Shown here piece after piece: positions 22,638-33,900 of a stretch of DNA of 64,000 nt. Every line of letters begins with the position of its first letter. The first letter of the stretch is position 1. Origin of the DNA: Chamaecrista fasciculata (taxonomy: Eukaryota > Streptophyta > Magnoliopsida > Fabales > Fabaceae); assembly GCA_003254925.1 (NCBI GenBank), contig QANZ01012859.1, positions 1 to 64,000 on the forward strand, given 5' to 3'. Under the pieces are notes generated by a model. The model was not told where the DNA came from, did no database searches, and saw nothing but the letters and a program-made list of their open reading frames with translations. Both the position numbers and the translations under genes were made by a program.

Positions 22638-25407
22638 GAACTAGTCTAAAAAGAGATATTTGTTTATGGCCAAGTTCGAATTCAATAATTAATAAATTAA
22701 TATATGATATTTTTTTTATTTTCTAAGAATATTATAGTAAGTAAAAGCTGAAACTTTTTCATAATATTGATGAATGGTCGGAGACACGGCCTCCAATAAA
22801 GTAAGGATGTAATAAAAAGGCTGCCCAAAATATCAGACTTTTTTTTTTCGCTAGACCAAAAAAAATAAGAAACTACGCATTTGTATTATATTTTTTATAT
22901 TTTACATATATGGGCTACTTTTACTGTAGCAAAAGTGGGATATGAAAAAACCGTCAAGTGTGGTAACATTTTTCTTAAAAAGAAATCGCTAGATCAGATG
23001 ACAACAAGATGGAACAAAAAAATTGTCATCCTCATTGACAGTTTCCTTTGAATATAAATATAGATAAAATCGTTAACAGCATTAACAGTTTTGTTCAAGA
23101 GAAACCGTCACCCAGATTAACGTTTTCTTTGTGAAACATCATTGGGTCTCGTGTCTCGTGTATTTGGAGGTGGTTCTTGTAGGTTAGCATATGATATATG
23201 GATGGCAATGGATAGGGTATCCGGTAGTTTTGCCACTATCCGTATCCGTATCCGTTTATCCTATCCAATATCCGTATCCGATAAATTAATATCCGTATCC
23301 GCATCCTATCCGATATCCGGTATCCGACGGATACCCAAAATATCCGAAAAAATATGGATATAGGATAGGATATCATATTTTATAAATCGGATATATCGGG
23401 TACCCGATATCCATTATCCGCCAACTAATATAATTAAATGAAATTATTATTTATTTACATTTTAAATTTATTTTTTAAAATAAAAAATTAAATATAAAAT
23501 AACTAAAATATGATTATATAAAAAATATATATGAATATAATTAATTAAATTTAAATATTTATATTTAAAATGTTAAATTAAAAGTAAAATATAAAAATTA
23601 AATAAGTAATAGAGTATCGGATATCGGATACTCTAAATATCCGTTCATTTCGGACGGATATAGGGTATCCGATGGCAATATCCGTATCCGTCCAATATCC
23701 GAAAAAATTTAATTTTCACTATCCGTATCCGTATCCGATATCCGGTATCCGACAAATATCGGATATTTTTTCGGACGGATACGGATGGATATCCTAAGTA
23801 TCATAAACCATTGTCATCCCTAGTTAGGATAGCAAAATGTTGGTTTTGGGCTGCTGATATTTTATTATTTATTTTTGATATTTTATTTCATATATGTTGG
23901 TCTATATGAAAAAAAAAATATCCATCAGCCTGGATATAATAAATAAAATATCCCAACATTTAAAATATATGAAATAAAAAAAAATTAATAACACCCCCAG
24001 CCTGGATATCAAACAATCCATAATTAATTACATAATTAATTTTAATTAATATAAATAATTTTAATCAATTTCATAATTATTAAATAAATTCAATATTATC
24101 ACATTAAATTTTTTTCTATAAAAATCAATTACTATATTTAAATAAATAAATATCATATAACAAATCAATCAAAAATAATAAATTTTGTTAAGCTAATTTT
24201 TTTTTAAAAAAAAGAGATAGAGTTTTTTCAAAAGAAATAAACTAAAGTGCATTTTTGACCTCGTAACTTTTGCTAATGTCTCAATTTGGTCTAATAAATA
24301 TTTTTGTTACATTTTTTGTCTCATATCTTTTGGTCAGGGTGCATAATTGATCACATTTATTTATAAAAGGTTTCACCGTCAGTCCCACCTGACCAAAAAA
24401 TATGAGACAAGTTATGCACTTAACTCAAAAATATGAGACTAATTTTATAACCTAACTAAAAGATATGAGACAAATTCTACAAACTAACCCAAAAATATGA
24501 GACCAAAGAATATTCCGTTTGAATTTCATATTCTTAAGAGTTAAAATAAAACAAAAATAATTTGAGGACCAAAATGAAACAAACACCATAATTTAAGGAT
24601 CAAAATAATCATTTAACCAATATTATTACACATCCAAAAGTCCCCACTACTGGACCCACGATAAGATAATATGTTTGCTCTCAGTGTTGTTTCCACTGGC
24701 CTCATCATGCATTCCAATTACTTACCAAGAGTTAATTAATTTTTAGATGAAACTGTCAACTGCGCTGACCGATTTCCTTCAATAAAACTATCATTCCTCT
24801 TGACGGTTTCCTTTTTAATTTTTTCCAAAGGAAACCGTGACGGTTTTTTCATACCGGATTTTTACTACAGTTAAAAAGTAAGCTATACACGTGATATGAT
24901 TAAAATATAGTCTAAACGTCTAGTTACCAAATTTTTGTCTACCCAATAAAAAAGTCCAAAATATCAAAACCAACATCAACATTCAACAACTAGAAGCCTC
25001 TTCTGTTGTTAGTATCAAGAATGAAGCCAAAAAAATCGGTGAAAAGAAGGAAAGAGTGGACCACTAAACGCAACCCCTGGTCTTCCTCTTGTTTCCAATT
25101 AGATGTATGTGTTTTCCAATCCCTGACGTAAAAATATTCCAAATGGGCCCCACAAACTGGATAATAGACTAATAGTAATTACCTTCACTAAGCTGCACCA
25201 TCAGTCCCACCCACCCACAAACCTTTAATTAGTCCTTCATTTTACGGACCTTTCTTTTGTCTTTTGTTTTATGGTCCCACGCTTTTGCATGCATCACACG
25301 TGTTCTTACGTGGCCCTGGAATCCACTCGGAATGAACCTGTGCCAATCGTCAAAGACTTGGCACCAAAATGAAAAAAAGGAAAAAATTAAAGCGCACCAA
25401 AAATTAA
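22638..25407. other. Intergenic, repeat-rich, no gene seen
   Basis: AT-rich DNA with a hexamer-filled MITE (23197-23822) and a one-sided copy of the 'ttttgacctcgtaacttttg' foldback family (about 24238-24510). Direct and inverted traces of 'gaaaccgtca' occur near 22950-23110 and 24740-24860, perhaps the ends of a larger decayed element. No coding exon is supported. Confidence 0.55.
23197..23822. mobile_element. hAT-like MITE filled with TATCCG hexamers
   Basis: The left end TATGGATGGCAATGG and right end CCATTGTCATCCCTA form imperfect terminal inverted repeats of the TAGGGATGRCAA type. Inside both ends are runs of TATCCG/TATCCGTATCCG. The centre is AT-rich. No convincing 8-bp target duplication remains at the exact edges. 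Assignment to hAT rests on the terminal sequence and the related element at 52385. Confidence 0.55.
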
Positions 25408-25573
25408 TCTAATATTATATGGCTCCACCCCCTTTATGGTCGTTCATCTTTAAAATTATAGTCTATGAAATTAAAAATAAGAGAAAATTTATTATTTGGT
25501 CTCTCTTTCTTTACTAAGTTAACAATTTAATCCCTTATTTATTTTACATACATATTTACGTGCCCTAACCTAA
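25408..25573 (+). mobile_element. Possible short Helitron
   Basis: Begins A|TCTAATATTATATGGCTCCACC, clearly related to the Helitron at 364, and a possible 3' end CTAA|T lies at 25570-25573. The body is shorter and diverged, so the 3' edge is uncertain. Confidence 0.4.
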
Positions 25574-25970
25574 TAATATATATGTGAGAGAATTAACCAA
25601 CGAACAGAGACTTGGGTTTATTTGGTTCGGCAATGATTTAACAGAGAATATTAAACACTACTTTACTTTTTGTATGATTGAAAAGAAAGAATATAATATT
25701 AAACACCACTTTTTGCATAATCAATCATTGAAGAGAGAGAATATAATAAAGTCTTGTGATTGGTGGAACTTGATATCAAGATATAAAGAACTTATATAAA
25801 TTTTATCCTATTTGGAATCAGAAATCATCAACTCACGAACTCAACTTTTAATCTACCTCAGCTCCCCATTCTAATTAATTAGTGGGATTCACATTAGCTG
25901 GGGAATTTGCAATGACAAGAACAACGTTAAAACTAAAACTTAAGATTACAACATCAAGAAGAATCAAACA

Positions 25971-27167
25971 CTAGCGTCGAGAGTTGCTGCGTTTCGTTGC
26001 ATTGCCTCTTGATGAGCTCACACGGCTTCTTTTGCCGCTCGTTTGATCATCCTTCAATTCAAAGCTCATTCCATCTCCACCTACCATTTCCACGAACATC
26101 CTGTGTAAATCTTCCAAACTGTCCCCCTACAAGTCATATCAGAAATTTACATTCACCTTTTTTCTAATTCATGCCTCTTTTCTCATGAAACTATAATCAA
26201 TCAACTAATTCAAAATCAGTATAGTATATTTACCTCGTCTTTCACATTGTTCATCATCGAGATCATTTCTTGCATGAAATCACAGAAGTCCTGGCTCCCG
26301 GATTCAACACGCAAAGAAATTATCTATCAATAGGAGTTCAAAACACAAATACTCTAGAAATCCTCAAAAGTCAAAAAGCAATTTTCAAACAGAAAATATA
26401 TTGCCCTGTCATTTTCCAATTGTCTCAAGATGCGTAAAAATTAAATCAAGGCAATAAAAACGAGGGCAACTAAGAATAATAATAATTAATTAAAAATACC
26501 GCGCACAAGATGAGGTAAACGATATCGTCGTTTCGACACACACTCAAACGACACAAGTTTTACCTCGCCTTGTTTACGGTATGATATGAGCTTTGCCTTA
26601 AGATATATATCAATGAAACTATATAGTATGTACGGACTTGGTCTTCTTCTTCCAAAGGATCGTAGAGGCCGGCATCGTACATTGATCTTTTGGATTGATC
26701 AGAAAGAACTGCAACAGAAACAGGGGAGTCAGTATTCATTGTTACCGTAAAAGATAAATTTAGGTTCACAAAAACGGAGTTTTATGGACGAAAGACACGA
26801 AACCTGAGTAAGCTTCCTGGATTTGCTGAAACCGCCGTTTGGCTTCTCCAACAATTGCAGGGTTTCGAGCAAATCTGTCCGGGTGCCACTTCTTCGCAAC
26901 ACAAAAACAAAATTAAACATTCAAATTCCAAAATTCCTTTTCCCTTCGTCACAAAAAAAAGAGAGAAAAAGGAATAATTGCTAGAAGACGAGAATCTCCA
27001 AGAAAGGAAAGGAAAGAAAAGAACAAAAGATAGCAAAATTGAATGATGAAAATTACCAGAGCGAGATTCCGATAGGCAGTGCGAATATCAGAGAAGGAGG
27101 CGTCCCTACGGATCCCGAGGACGGAGTAGTAGCAAGATCCGTCATCGGATCCTCCTTCCCGATCCAT
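25971..27167 (-). CDS. Small J-domain (DnaJ/HSP40) co-chaperone
   Basis: Five minus-strand exons: 27057-27167, 26804-26891, 26638-26708, 26234-26290, 25971-26126; all joins are in phase and encode 160 residues. Residues about 12-75 are a J domain: [20 protein letters not shown] (helices I-II), the HPD triad in [11 protein letters not shown], and [21 protein letters not shown] (helices III-IV). After it come an acidic linker (EEED), [15 protein letters not shown], and a basic Ser/Arg tail ending [13 protein letters not shown]. It should stimulate the ATPase of an Hsp70 partner. Size and layout match the small plant J proteins of the Arabidopsis At1g56300/At1g71000 kind, from memory. The donor after exon 3 (CAA|GTCCGT) is weak but is the only one keeping the frame. 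The basic tail could direct it to the nucleus; that is inference. Confidence 0.9.
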
Positions 27168-27766
27168 GGAATTTCAGAAGCAGATAAACCCTAAAAGCCT
27201 CAAATAGAAGACAAGCAGGAATGAATGACTGAGAGGCTCGAACCATGCATGTCAAATCGAGATAGTAAAAAAGATATAAGCGAATGAATACACAATTTGA
27301 GATGCAGAGGAAGTAACTGAAAGAAAAGGAGTTTGTTAGTGAGAGAGAAGGAGAAGGAGAAGAAGAAGGGAAGATATGAATGAATGAAAGGGGTGGAAAA
27401 TAAGGAGAGAGAAAAAAATATCTGGGCGTGATTAGAGTGGAGGAAGAAGATATAAAGAGGGAAAGTTCGAGACATTTCGGCTTGGCAATTGGCAAAAGAG
27501 ACGCTAGATATTTTCCTGGCCAGGAATAAAAACGCCCTCTTTAATTTACGGAAATTACACCTTTTGCCACTGCCTACCGTACCCTATCAAACTATCTAGC
27601 TGTACTTAAGAAAAGTCAGAAATCGTAATCGTCGTCAAATTAACAAAAAGCCCCTAATCAAAAGTAAACTCGAGAGATTAGGCCATAATCTTTTTTATTT
27701 TTTTGTTTTTATTTTTTTTGGCCGGTAAATAACATTTGAGACCCTATGATATTCTTCATTAAAATT
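27168..27766. other. J-protein 5' UTR and promoter region
   Basis: Directly upstream of the minus-strand J-protein ATG lies a pyrimidine-rich leader (on that strand) to about 27470. Then comes AT-rich flank. No separate gene is supported; the open frames at 27142-27495 are low-complexity Ser/Phe text. Confidence 0.5.
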
Positions 27767-27769
27767 TTA

Positions 27770-28343
27770 GGGTATGTTTGGATGTGGTGTCAATAGGGGA
27801 ATGAAGAGGAGAGGAAGGGACAAAAGGTAAAAAAATTATGTTTGGAAGTTTTTTTAGGGAAGAGTGGAGTGGATAAGGAGGGACACTTGGCACCCCAAAA
27901 TTCAATTTTTGCTGGCACCCAATTTGGGGTGCCAAGGAAGGAGTGGACATAGCACTGTTAAACGGGCCGGCCCGGCCCGCCCCGGCCCGTTACGGGCCAC
28001 GGGCTAAACGGGCCAAATTTTTTAAGCCCAAGCCCGCCCATTTAGCGGGCGGGCCGGGCCGGCCCGCGGGCCTAAGCCCGTTTTGACAGTGCTAAGTGGA
28101 CAGTTTTATAATTTTTTAATGACAATTATATCCTTATAAAAACCAAAATTAACATGTGTCCACTCCATTTCATTCCATTACTAATAACTTCCAAACAAGA
28201 TTAACAAGTGTCCATTCCTTTCCTCATTAAAAACTCCCAAACAACATATCTACTGAGTCCATTAATATCCTCTCCTCTCCACTCTATTAGTGTCCATTAA
28301 TGTCCTCTCCTTTCCATCCTCACTAAAACTCCCAAACATAGCC
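27770..28343. mobile_element. Tourist-like (PIF/Harbinger) MITE with nested insertion
   Basis: Ends GGGTATGTTTGG and CCAAACATAGCC form 12-bp terminal inverted repeats with one mismatch. Both are flanked by the 3-bp duplication TTA (27767-27769 and 28344-28346), typical of PIF/Harbinger. Internal sequence near both ends is also inversely related ('ggaatgaagaggagagg' against 'cctctcctctccactc'). A hAT-like MITE is nested within it. Confidence 0.72.
27950..28094. mobile_element. Nested GC-rich hAT-like MITE, 145 bp
   Basis: Terminal inverted repeats TAGCACTGT...ACAGTGCTA are flanked by a perfect 8-bp duplication AGTGGACA (27942-27949 and 28095-28102), the hAT signature. The body is a near-palindrome of CGGGCC/GGCCCG hexamers and reaches very high GC in an AT-rich region. 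It inserted into the older Tourist-like element. Confidence 0.85.
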
Positions 28344-28344
28344 T

Positions 28345-28765
28345 TAGTACCTTGGGCTTTAATTTCATTAGAAAATTAATGGAAATTAAAATTTTTTTTA
28401 GCTATTTTATAATTTTAACCATAATAATTTTTGATAAGATTACATAATGACCCCTCAATATTTTCAGAAAATTACAAATAAATCTCTGGATACATATTAA
28501 TTAGGGACTAAAATGAAAAAAATATAAAAAAAAAAAAATTAGGACTATTTTGTAATTCAAATATATATTTTGACCCCAAAATATTTTTAGATTTTTCATT
28601 TTAGTCCATAGTTAGGATGTATCCAGGGACTTATTTGTAATATTCTGAAAATATTAAGGGATTGATATGTAATTTTATGTAAAATTTATTATGATTAAAA
28701 TTACAAAATATCTCCAAAAATTCCAATTTTCGTTAATTTTCTAACAGAATTAAAGCTCAGGATAC
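28345..28765. repeat. Inverted repeat, about 420 bp
   Basis: The left arm ('gctttaatttcattagaaaattaatgg', then 'gacccctcaatattttcagaaaattac') reappears inverted on the right ('gtaatattctgaaaatattaaggg', then 'ttaattttctaacagaattaaagc'). The loop is near 28530-28555. No target duplication was defined. Confidence 0.55.
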
Positions 28766-29238
28766 CAAAGTGTTAACAGAGAATACCACAGGGTACTAGA
28801 ATGTCACTTTTTAAACTATAGGTACCAAAGTGAAATATGGTCAAACCACAGAATACCAAATTGTAATTTACTCTTTTTTTTTGTTGGTGGGCTTAGTCTG
28901 CACAATTATTTTATTTTAGGGCCAAATTATCATAACATTGAAAAGAGGTACGAGGGCCCAAACTACACATAAGACATCAAGAGTCCTTGTCTGGAGAAGA
29001 TCCAGACAATAACAAAGCAAACAAACCAAATTTCAACAAACAAACAATAAACAATACAACTTGGGTTATGGCCTTATGGGCTTCATATTGTGTTCAGAAC
29101 GTGCGGGCTGGTTGATGTTGCTTAGATCCTTAGCCACTTCTCCCTTCTTTTCTTTACGAGTCCCAAACAAAATAAGAAACAAATGCAAATACAATACAAT
29201 AAATTGACAAAAAAAAAAAAGGAACTCTTATTTTCTAA

Positions 29239-32200
29239 TTAATTTGGTATATTAGAGTTATAAGCAGCAGAGGGTCTGCATAATATGAACCATTTGAGAG
29301 CAGCCCGAATCTTAGTCCACACAGTTTTGCCTTTGCGTCTGCTTCTGACGTCGCTTGACATGGTCACATTAGGATAGTCAATAATATGATCATGTTGATT
29401 GAGAAAATAATCTAGCTGCCAATCATAAAATTCCCCTGCACGTGCACAGCATGAGTAAATTAAGTAGCTAGTTAGCTACTTAATTACAGTGCAGATATAT
29501 ATATTACAGTGCAGATGCAGTGTATTTTTAATATTATTAAATCAATTCCAACATGATTTATTTAAAAAAATCCAGAAAATCAAGAATCCAACAAATGAAA
29601 TTAACCAAAATATATAGTTGTGTAGTTATGTATACCTTGAATAACCGGCGAGAGGACAAGTTGTGAAACTGGTGGATGATCTGAAGCTATTTGTACTACA
29701 TTCTCCGGTTCTTTCAACTCTATTTGCAATGTGGAGAAAGAAATACATTAGAGATTATGGGAAACTTATAAAAAACATGAGGCCTCGAATATTTCAAAGA
29801 ATTTGAATCCCTGAAATATTTGAAGTTACACTATAGTGCAGTGTAGTCTAGTTTTGATATTATTACATTAATTTCATAATTTGACCAATATGATTTATTT
29901 AAAAAATCTAGAAACCGAAAACCCAACAAATGAAATTAACCAAAATAGTTGTGTACATATATATATATATACCTTGCATATACAAGAGGTCATGTTGAGG
30001 AACTGCTGGATGATCTGGAGAGATATGTACATTCCTCGATTCGTCCAGCCCTAATATTGGAACTGGGCTGAGAATCTCCTGATTTCCAGAGGCTTCTAGA
30101 TGCTTAGCTTCTTTTACCGAGGATCGCTTCTTGCGTTCTTTCCCTGAAATATGCCATTCACAATACAATATACATTCCATATCAATTATATATCAATTAT
30201 ATCTATATTACATATATATTTATCTATACTATATTCTATATGTGAGGATCCTTCTGATGGGTTAAAATTAGATAATTAAAAATTAAAAAATTAAAGAAAT
30301 ATCCATTAAGCTAAAACATATATAAAACTTTCTTGAATTTGAATCTATACAAAAAATTTCCTAAACTTTGAAAAGTAACAAAAAGATGCATGCTCTCAAT
30401 TTTTTATTTCATGCAAGATTTTCATTAAAAATATAATTTTTTTTTGTCAAAGTGCACTTTTGGTCCCATAAATTTTTTTGTTGCACTATTGGTCTTATAT
30501 CTTTTGCTAAGGTTGAAAATTTGGTCTCGTGTTACACTTTTGGTCTCATATCTTTGGACCAGGTTATAAAATTGGTCCCACATTTTTTGACCAGGTTGCA
30601 GAATTGATCTCATATCTTTGGGTCAGGTGCATAATTGGTTCAATATATTTGGATCAGGTAGGACTGATGGTGAAACTTTTTGTAAAGATATGAGACTAAT
30701 TTTGCAATCTGACCAAAAGATATGAGACCAAAAATGATACGGGACCAAATCTGCAACCTTTTGCAAACATATGAGACTAATTAAAAGTGCAACAAAAAAA
30801 GTTATGGGACCAAATTGAGACCTGAACAAAAGTTATTGGACCAAAAGTGCACTTTGGTCTAATTTTTTATTTTTTATTTGTTACAATTATAAATTACAAT
30901 AATAATTATTTTTAAGTTAAATGAATGAGAGATATAACAATAATCATAAAATCATATAAAATAATAATAAACTTAATTTTAATGAATAAAAATTGTAATA
31001 AAATGAGTGTTTAATTTACACCTATACACCTAATACTCTATGGTTATTTTTCAAAATTCATGATTTTTTTAAAACAAAATACCTGAAATTATGGTGGGTT
31101 TTGTAGATTTGAACCTAGCCATGCATGAATATTATTTAAGTGAGGGCTTACAACTTACACTTTAGTCCTCTTTTGTCTTTGACCCTAAAAGGTTCAGTTG
31201 CAGCTTGTAATTGGTTGGACCTGGCAGCTAATGTGAACTTTCCGCTTCTGGTGCGGCTTGAGTTATCAGTGAACTCAAGTACCTCACCATCACCAGGAAT
31301 GGAACCAACTCCTCCTTCTAGTGTGATGCATATTTTTCGCTTAAGTACAGGTTTTTTACCATCTCTTGGACGTAAAATACTGGCATTGAATTCCTCCTTA
31401 GTCCAATTGGAGTTTCCATTCGAACCAAAGTCACCATCCATAGCATAAATCTCTACCTCCATCTTACCATGGTCTTTCACTATTGTCAAAGATCCAGCGT
31501 AAAATAGACCAATTTGGATAGGTTCCTCATCCTTACTCAATACCTTGGTGTCAGTATAATATTCCTCTTTCAGTTTACTAATGAAACGCAACTCCATGGT
31601 TTTGGATTTGGATGTTTCACCATCGCAATAATGATTACGCATCAAACTGCCATATATATATATAGGAAAATAATTAAAAACTATATCTGTAATTCTGTAT
31701 ATATATGTGTGTGTAAGGAAACATAAACAATTAAGATCCCAGGATAAGAAAGGTAATTAATCACACACACATGCATATTTATATATATATGAACTAAAAT
31801 ACGAACCTTGGATTATGGTAATTACAACGTGCCATGGCCAGTGCCAGATCCTGTATAAAAGTCTCATCTAGCAAAATCTCTTTGACCTGTAGTAGTAATA
31901 GTGGAAATCGAAACACGCGTGAACCTTCTAGGGTTATGAGAGATCATATATATATATATGAACATTTTAGCATATATATATCTCAAATGTTAAATCAAAT
32001 CTTAAGTAATAAACAAAGCATGGGACGATAATATATATATATTTATGATATGACAGAATGACCGCGGATGAGAGAGATTGTCACTAATTAACAGACAACC
32101 AAAGACAAAGAGGACACGATTCGTCAGAAACAAGTGAAAATATGCCAAATCATATCTCTTGTAAATGCTTCATGTTGATATTTAAGTCGTTCAACACGAC

Positions 32201-32548
32201 ATACAGTCTACACAGTACATAATACGTATATGTATATAATCAGTCTAGAAAGAGATGGTGAATACAAGACTACTATATATAATACTTACTACTCTTCGGA
32301 GAGTGGATTCAAAGTTGACGGCGCCGCCGCACATGCAGGATATTACCTCCATATTATCGGTACCGGTGCTGCACACACAGGAATTAACCACAAATTATAT
32401 ATATATATACTGAAATTAAAGTATTAATAGTAGTAGTAAATAATTAATACAAAATGGTGTGGTTCTGTGTTGTATCATCATCGTTCCTCCTCCGTTTTTG
32501 CTCCTGGGCTGGAATTTCACAAGACTCAGATTTTCTTTTCGAAGCCAT
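29239..32548 (-). CDS. Divergent CBP60-like calmodulin-binding protein
   Basis: Seven minus-strand exons: 32451-32548, 32290-32368, 31807-31886, 31159-31646, 29973-30143, 29636-29719, 29239-29435; every join is GT-AG and in phase, 398 residues. The N-terminus is basic (KRKSESC..., QEQKRRR), a likely nuclear signal. NFESTLRRV matches the 'LRRVVREEVE' helix of CBP60 proteins. Exon 4 (about residues 87-248) is the conserved CBP60 core: ELRFISKL, AMDGDFGSNGNSNWTKEEFN, EGGVG, and LEFTDNSSRTRSGKFTLAAR to VKDKRG. The usual region after VKDxRG ('HYPPSLxDEVWRLEKI' in relatives) is absent. It is replaced by exons 5-6, which are tandem copies of one module. Exon 7 ends in a basic amphipathic VWTKIRAALKWFILCR, a good calmodulin-binding helix. 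CBP60g/SARD1 relatives control salicylic-acid defence genes; that role is not implied for this copy. It is shorter than typical members (about 450-650 aa). Confidence 0.85.
29490..30075 (-). repeat. Tandem exon-plus-intron duplication inside the CBP60-like gene
   Basis: Two copies lie offset by about 337 bp. They include the 3' part of exon 5 and exon 6 (shared 'tccagatcatcca'-type text and the same CAA|GGTAT donor). They also include the downstream intron halves ('aaatgaaattaaccaaaata' is common to both). Both copies stay open and in phase. Confidence 0.75.
30223..30447 (+). mobile_element. Helitron fragment (5' end only)
   Basis: A|TCTATACTATATTCTATATGTG and the following 'gttaaaattagataattaaaaattaaa' match the Helitron at 35610. 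No CTRR end was found. The copy runs into the foldback element at 30448 and lies in intron 4 of the CBP60-like gene. Confidence 0.45.
30448..30856. repeat. Foldback element, 'cacttttggtcc' family (intronic)
   Basis: CAAAGTGCACTTTTGGTCC at the left is mirrored by GGACCAAAAGTGCACTTTG at the right. The inside is degenerate 'ggtctcatatctttg' text in opposite orientation on the two sides. It lies within intron 4 of the CBP60-like gene, which is about 1 kb long. Confidence 0.7.
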
Positions 32549-32621
32549 ATGATCCGATAAATTCTAACTATAGAGCCTTGATTAGATAGAATTAGGGCTC
32601 TCAGATCGATATCGAGATGGC

Positions 32622-32629
32622 TTTTTATA
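32622..32629 (-). promoter_or_regulatory. Probable TATA box of the CBP60-like gene
   Basis: The minus strand reads CGCTTATAAAAAGCC, about 75 bp upstream of the ATG at 32548. The implied leader is short, roughly 45-50 nt. Confidence 0.55.
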
Positions 32630-32664
32630 AGCGCGCGCACACCCAGTCGGGTGAAAATGAGAAA

Positions 32665-33890
32665 TGAAGAGGAATTTAACAAAAATTTCATAAATCCATT
32701 GATCGCGTGACCCTACTCATTCAGGACGCGTTATATCAGATAAGGACGCGAGTTTCTGACAAATTTCCGATCCCCGCTTAGCTAGTAACATACACTAACA
32801 CATACTCTACTTATTATTTATTAGTTATTACTAACTAAGTGACAAACTCTACTTATTATTTATTAGTTATTACTTTTGTATATATATAGTTGTTTAATTT
32901 CCTTGCAGGGTCGGTTTGACACTATAATCAATACAAGGTCAAGCTCTGGAAAAGGGGTTGAAACAGATACTATTGTAATTATTTCCAGCTTTATGAATAT
33001 AATGCACGTCAGTTTTCTACCAAAACAATTTGATGGAAATATATATATATATATTATATATAATTTGTGGCCTTGTTTTGCTAATTAATTAATTGCACCT
33101 TCTTAATTTATATATATATATATATATGATATATATATATATACATTGCTGAAAAATGTATCCATTGGGTTCGGGTCTGCGTTTGCTATTAAATAATGGG
33201 GTGTAGATGCAAAAATCATTAGGTGTGGTTCTAGAAGCGCTAAACCTTATTACTAGGCTACTGTATAGGGTGAATTACCGTGTGCATAGGTATATTTGTG
33301 TGTGTATGTGTGTATATATGTGTGTGTATATATATATATATAAGAGAAAGCACAAAAGACTTTATTTAAATGTAATATTCTATTATTATTATTATCTAAA
33401 AATGTTTAGTCTAAGACTACAATTCGCAACGTTAAAATAACCAAGTCCCATTTTGATTGAAAAATATATACTCATTTGACGAAGTTTCCAAAATTTGGGT
33501 CTGGGTTTTAATTTGGAATATTTAAAAAGTTTAGAAATGAAAACAATCTCACTATCTCAGTATTATTGATGAAAATTGAACAATATATATAGTAGTAGTA
33601 AGGTTGTACATCGGCCGTACCTGGGTCTAACCAGGCTGAGTTTGGCCAAAACCTGATCGACCTGTATAGTGTATACACTCTTACAGTAGGTTAAAACTTA
33701 AAAGTAACTAAAGCAAATTCTACGGTTCAGAAATAACCCAAAGTAACTGTGCAACTAACCAAAGAGTAACCTTTATTTTTCGGAAAAAGAATAAAAACTC
33801 AACAACTAGCTAACTATACAACTAAAAACTGTACAGCTCTGTACCAAAAAAAAAAAACTGTATAGCTCCGCAACAATAATTTTACATAAT
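32665..33890. other. Intergenic upstream of the CBP60-like gene
   Basis: Promoter flank, then AT-rich DNA with long TA microsatellites (33040-33145, 33290-33345). No gene supported. Confidence 0.55.
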
Positions 33891-33900
33891 AAATAATAAA

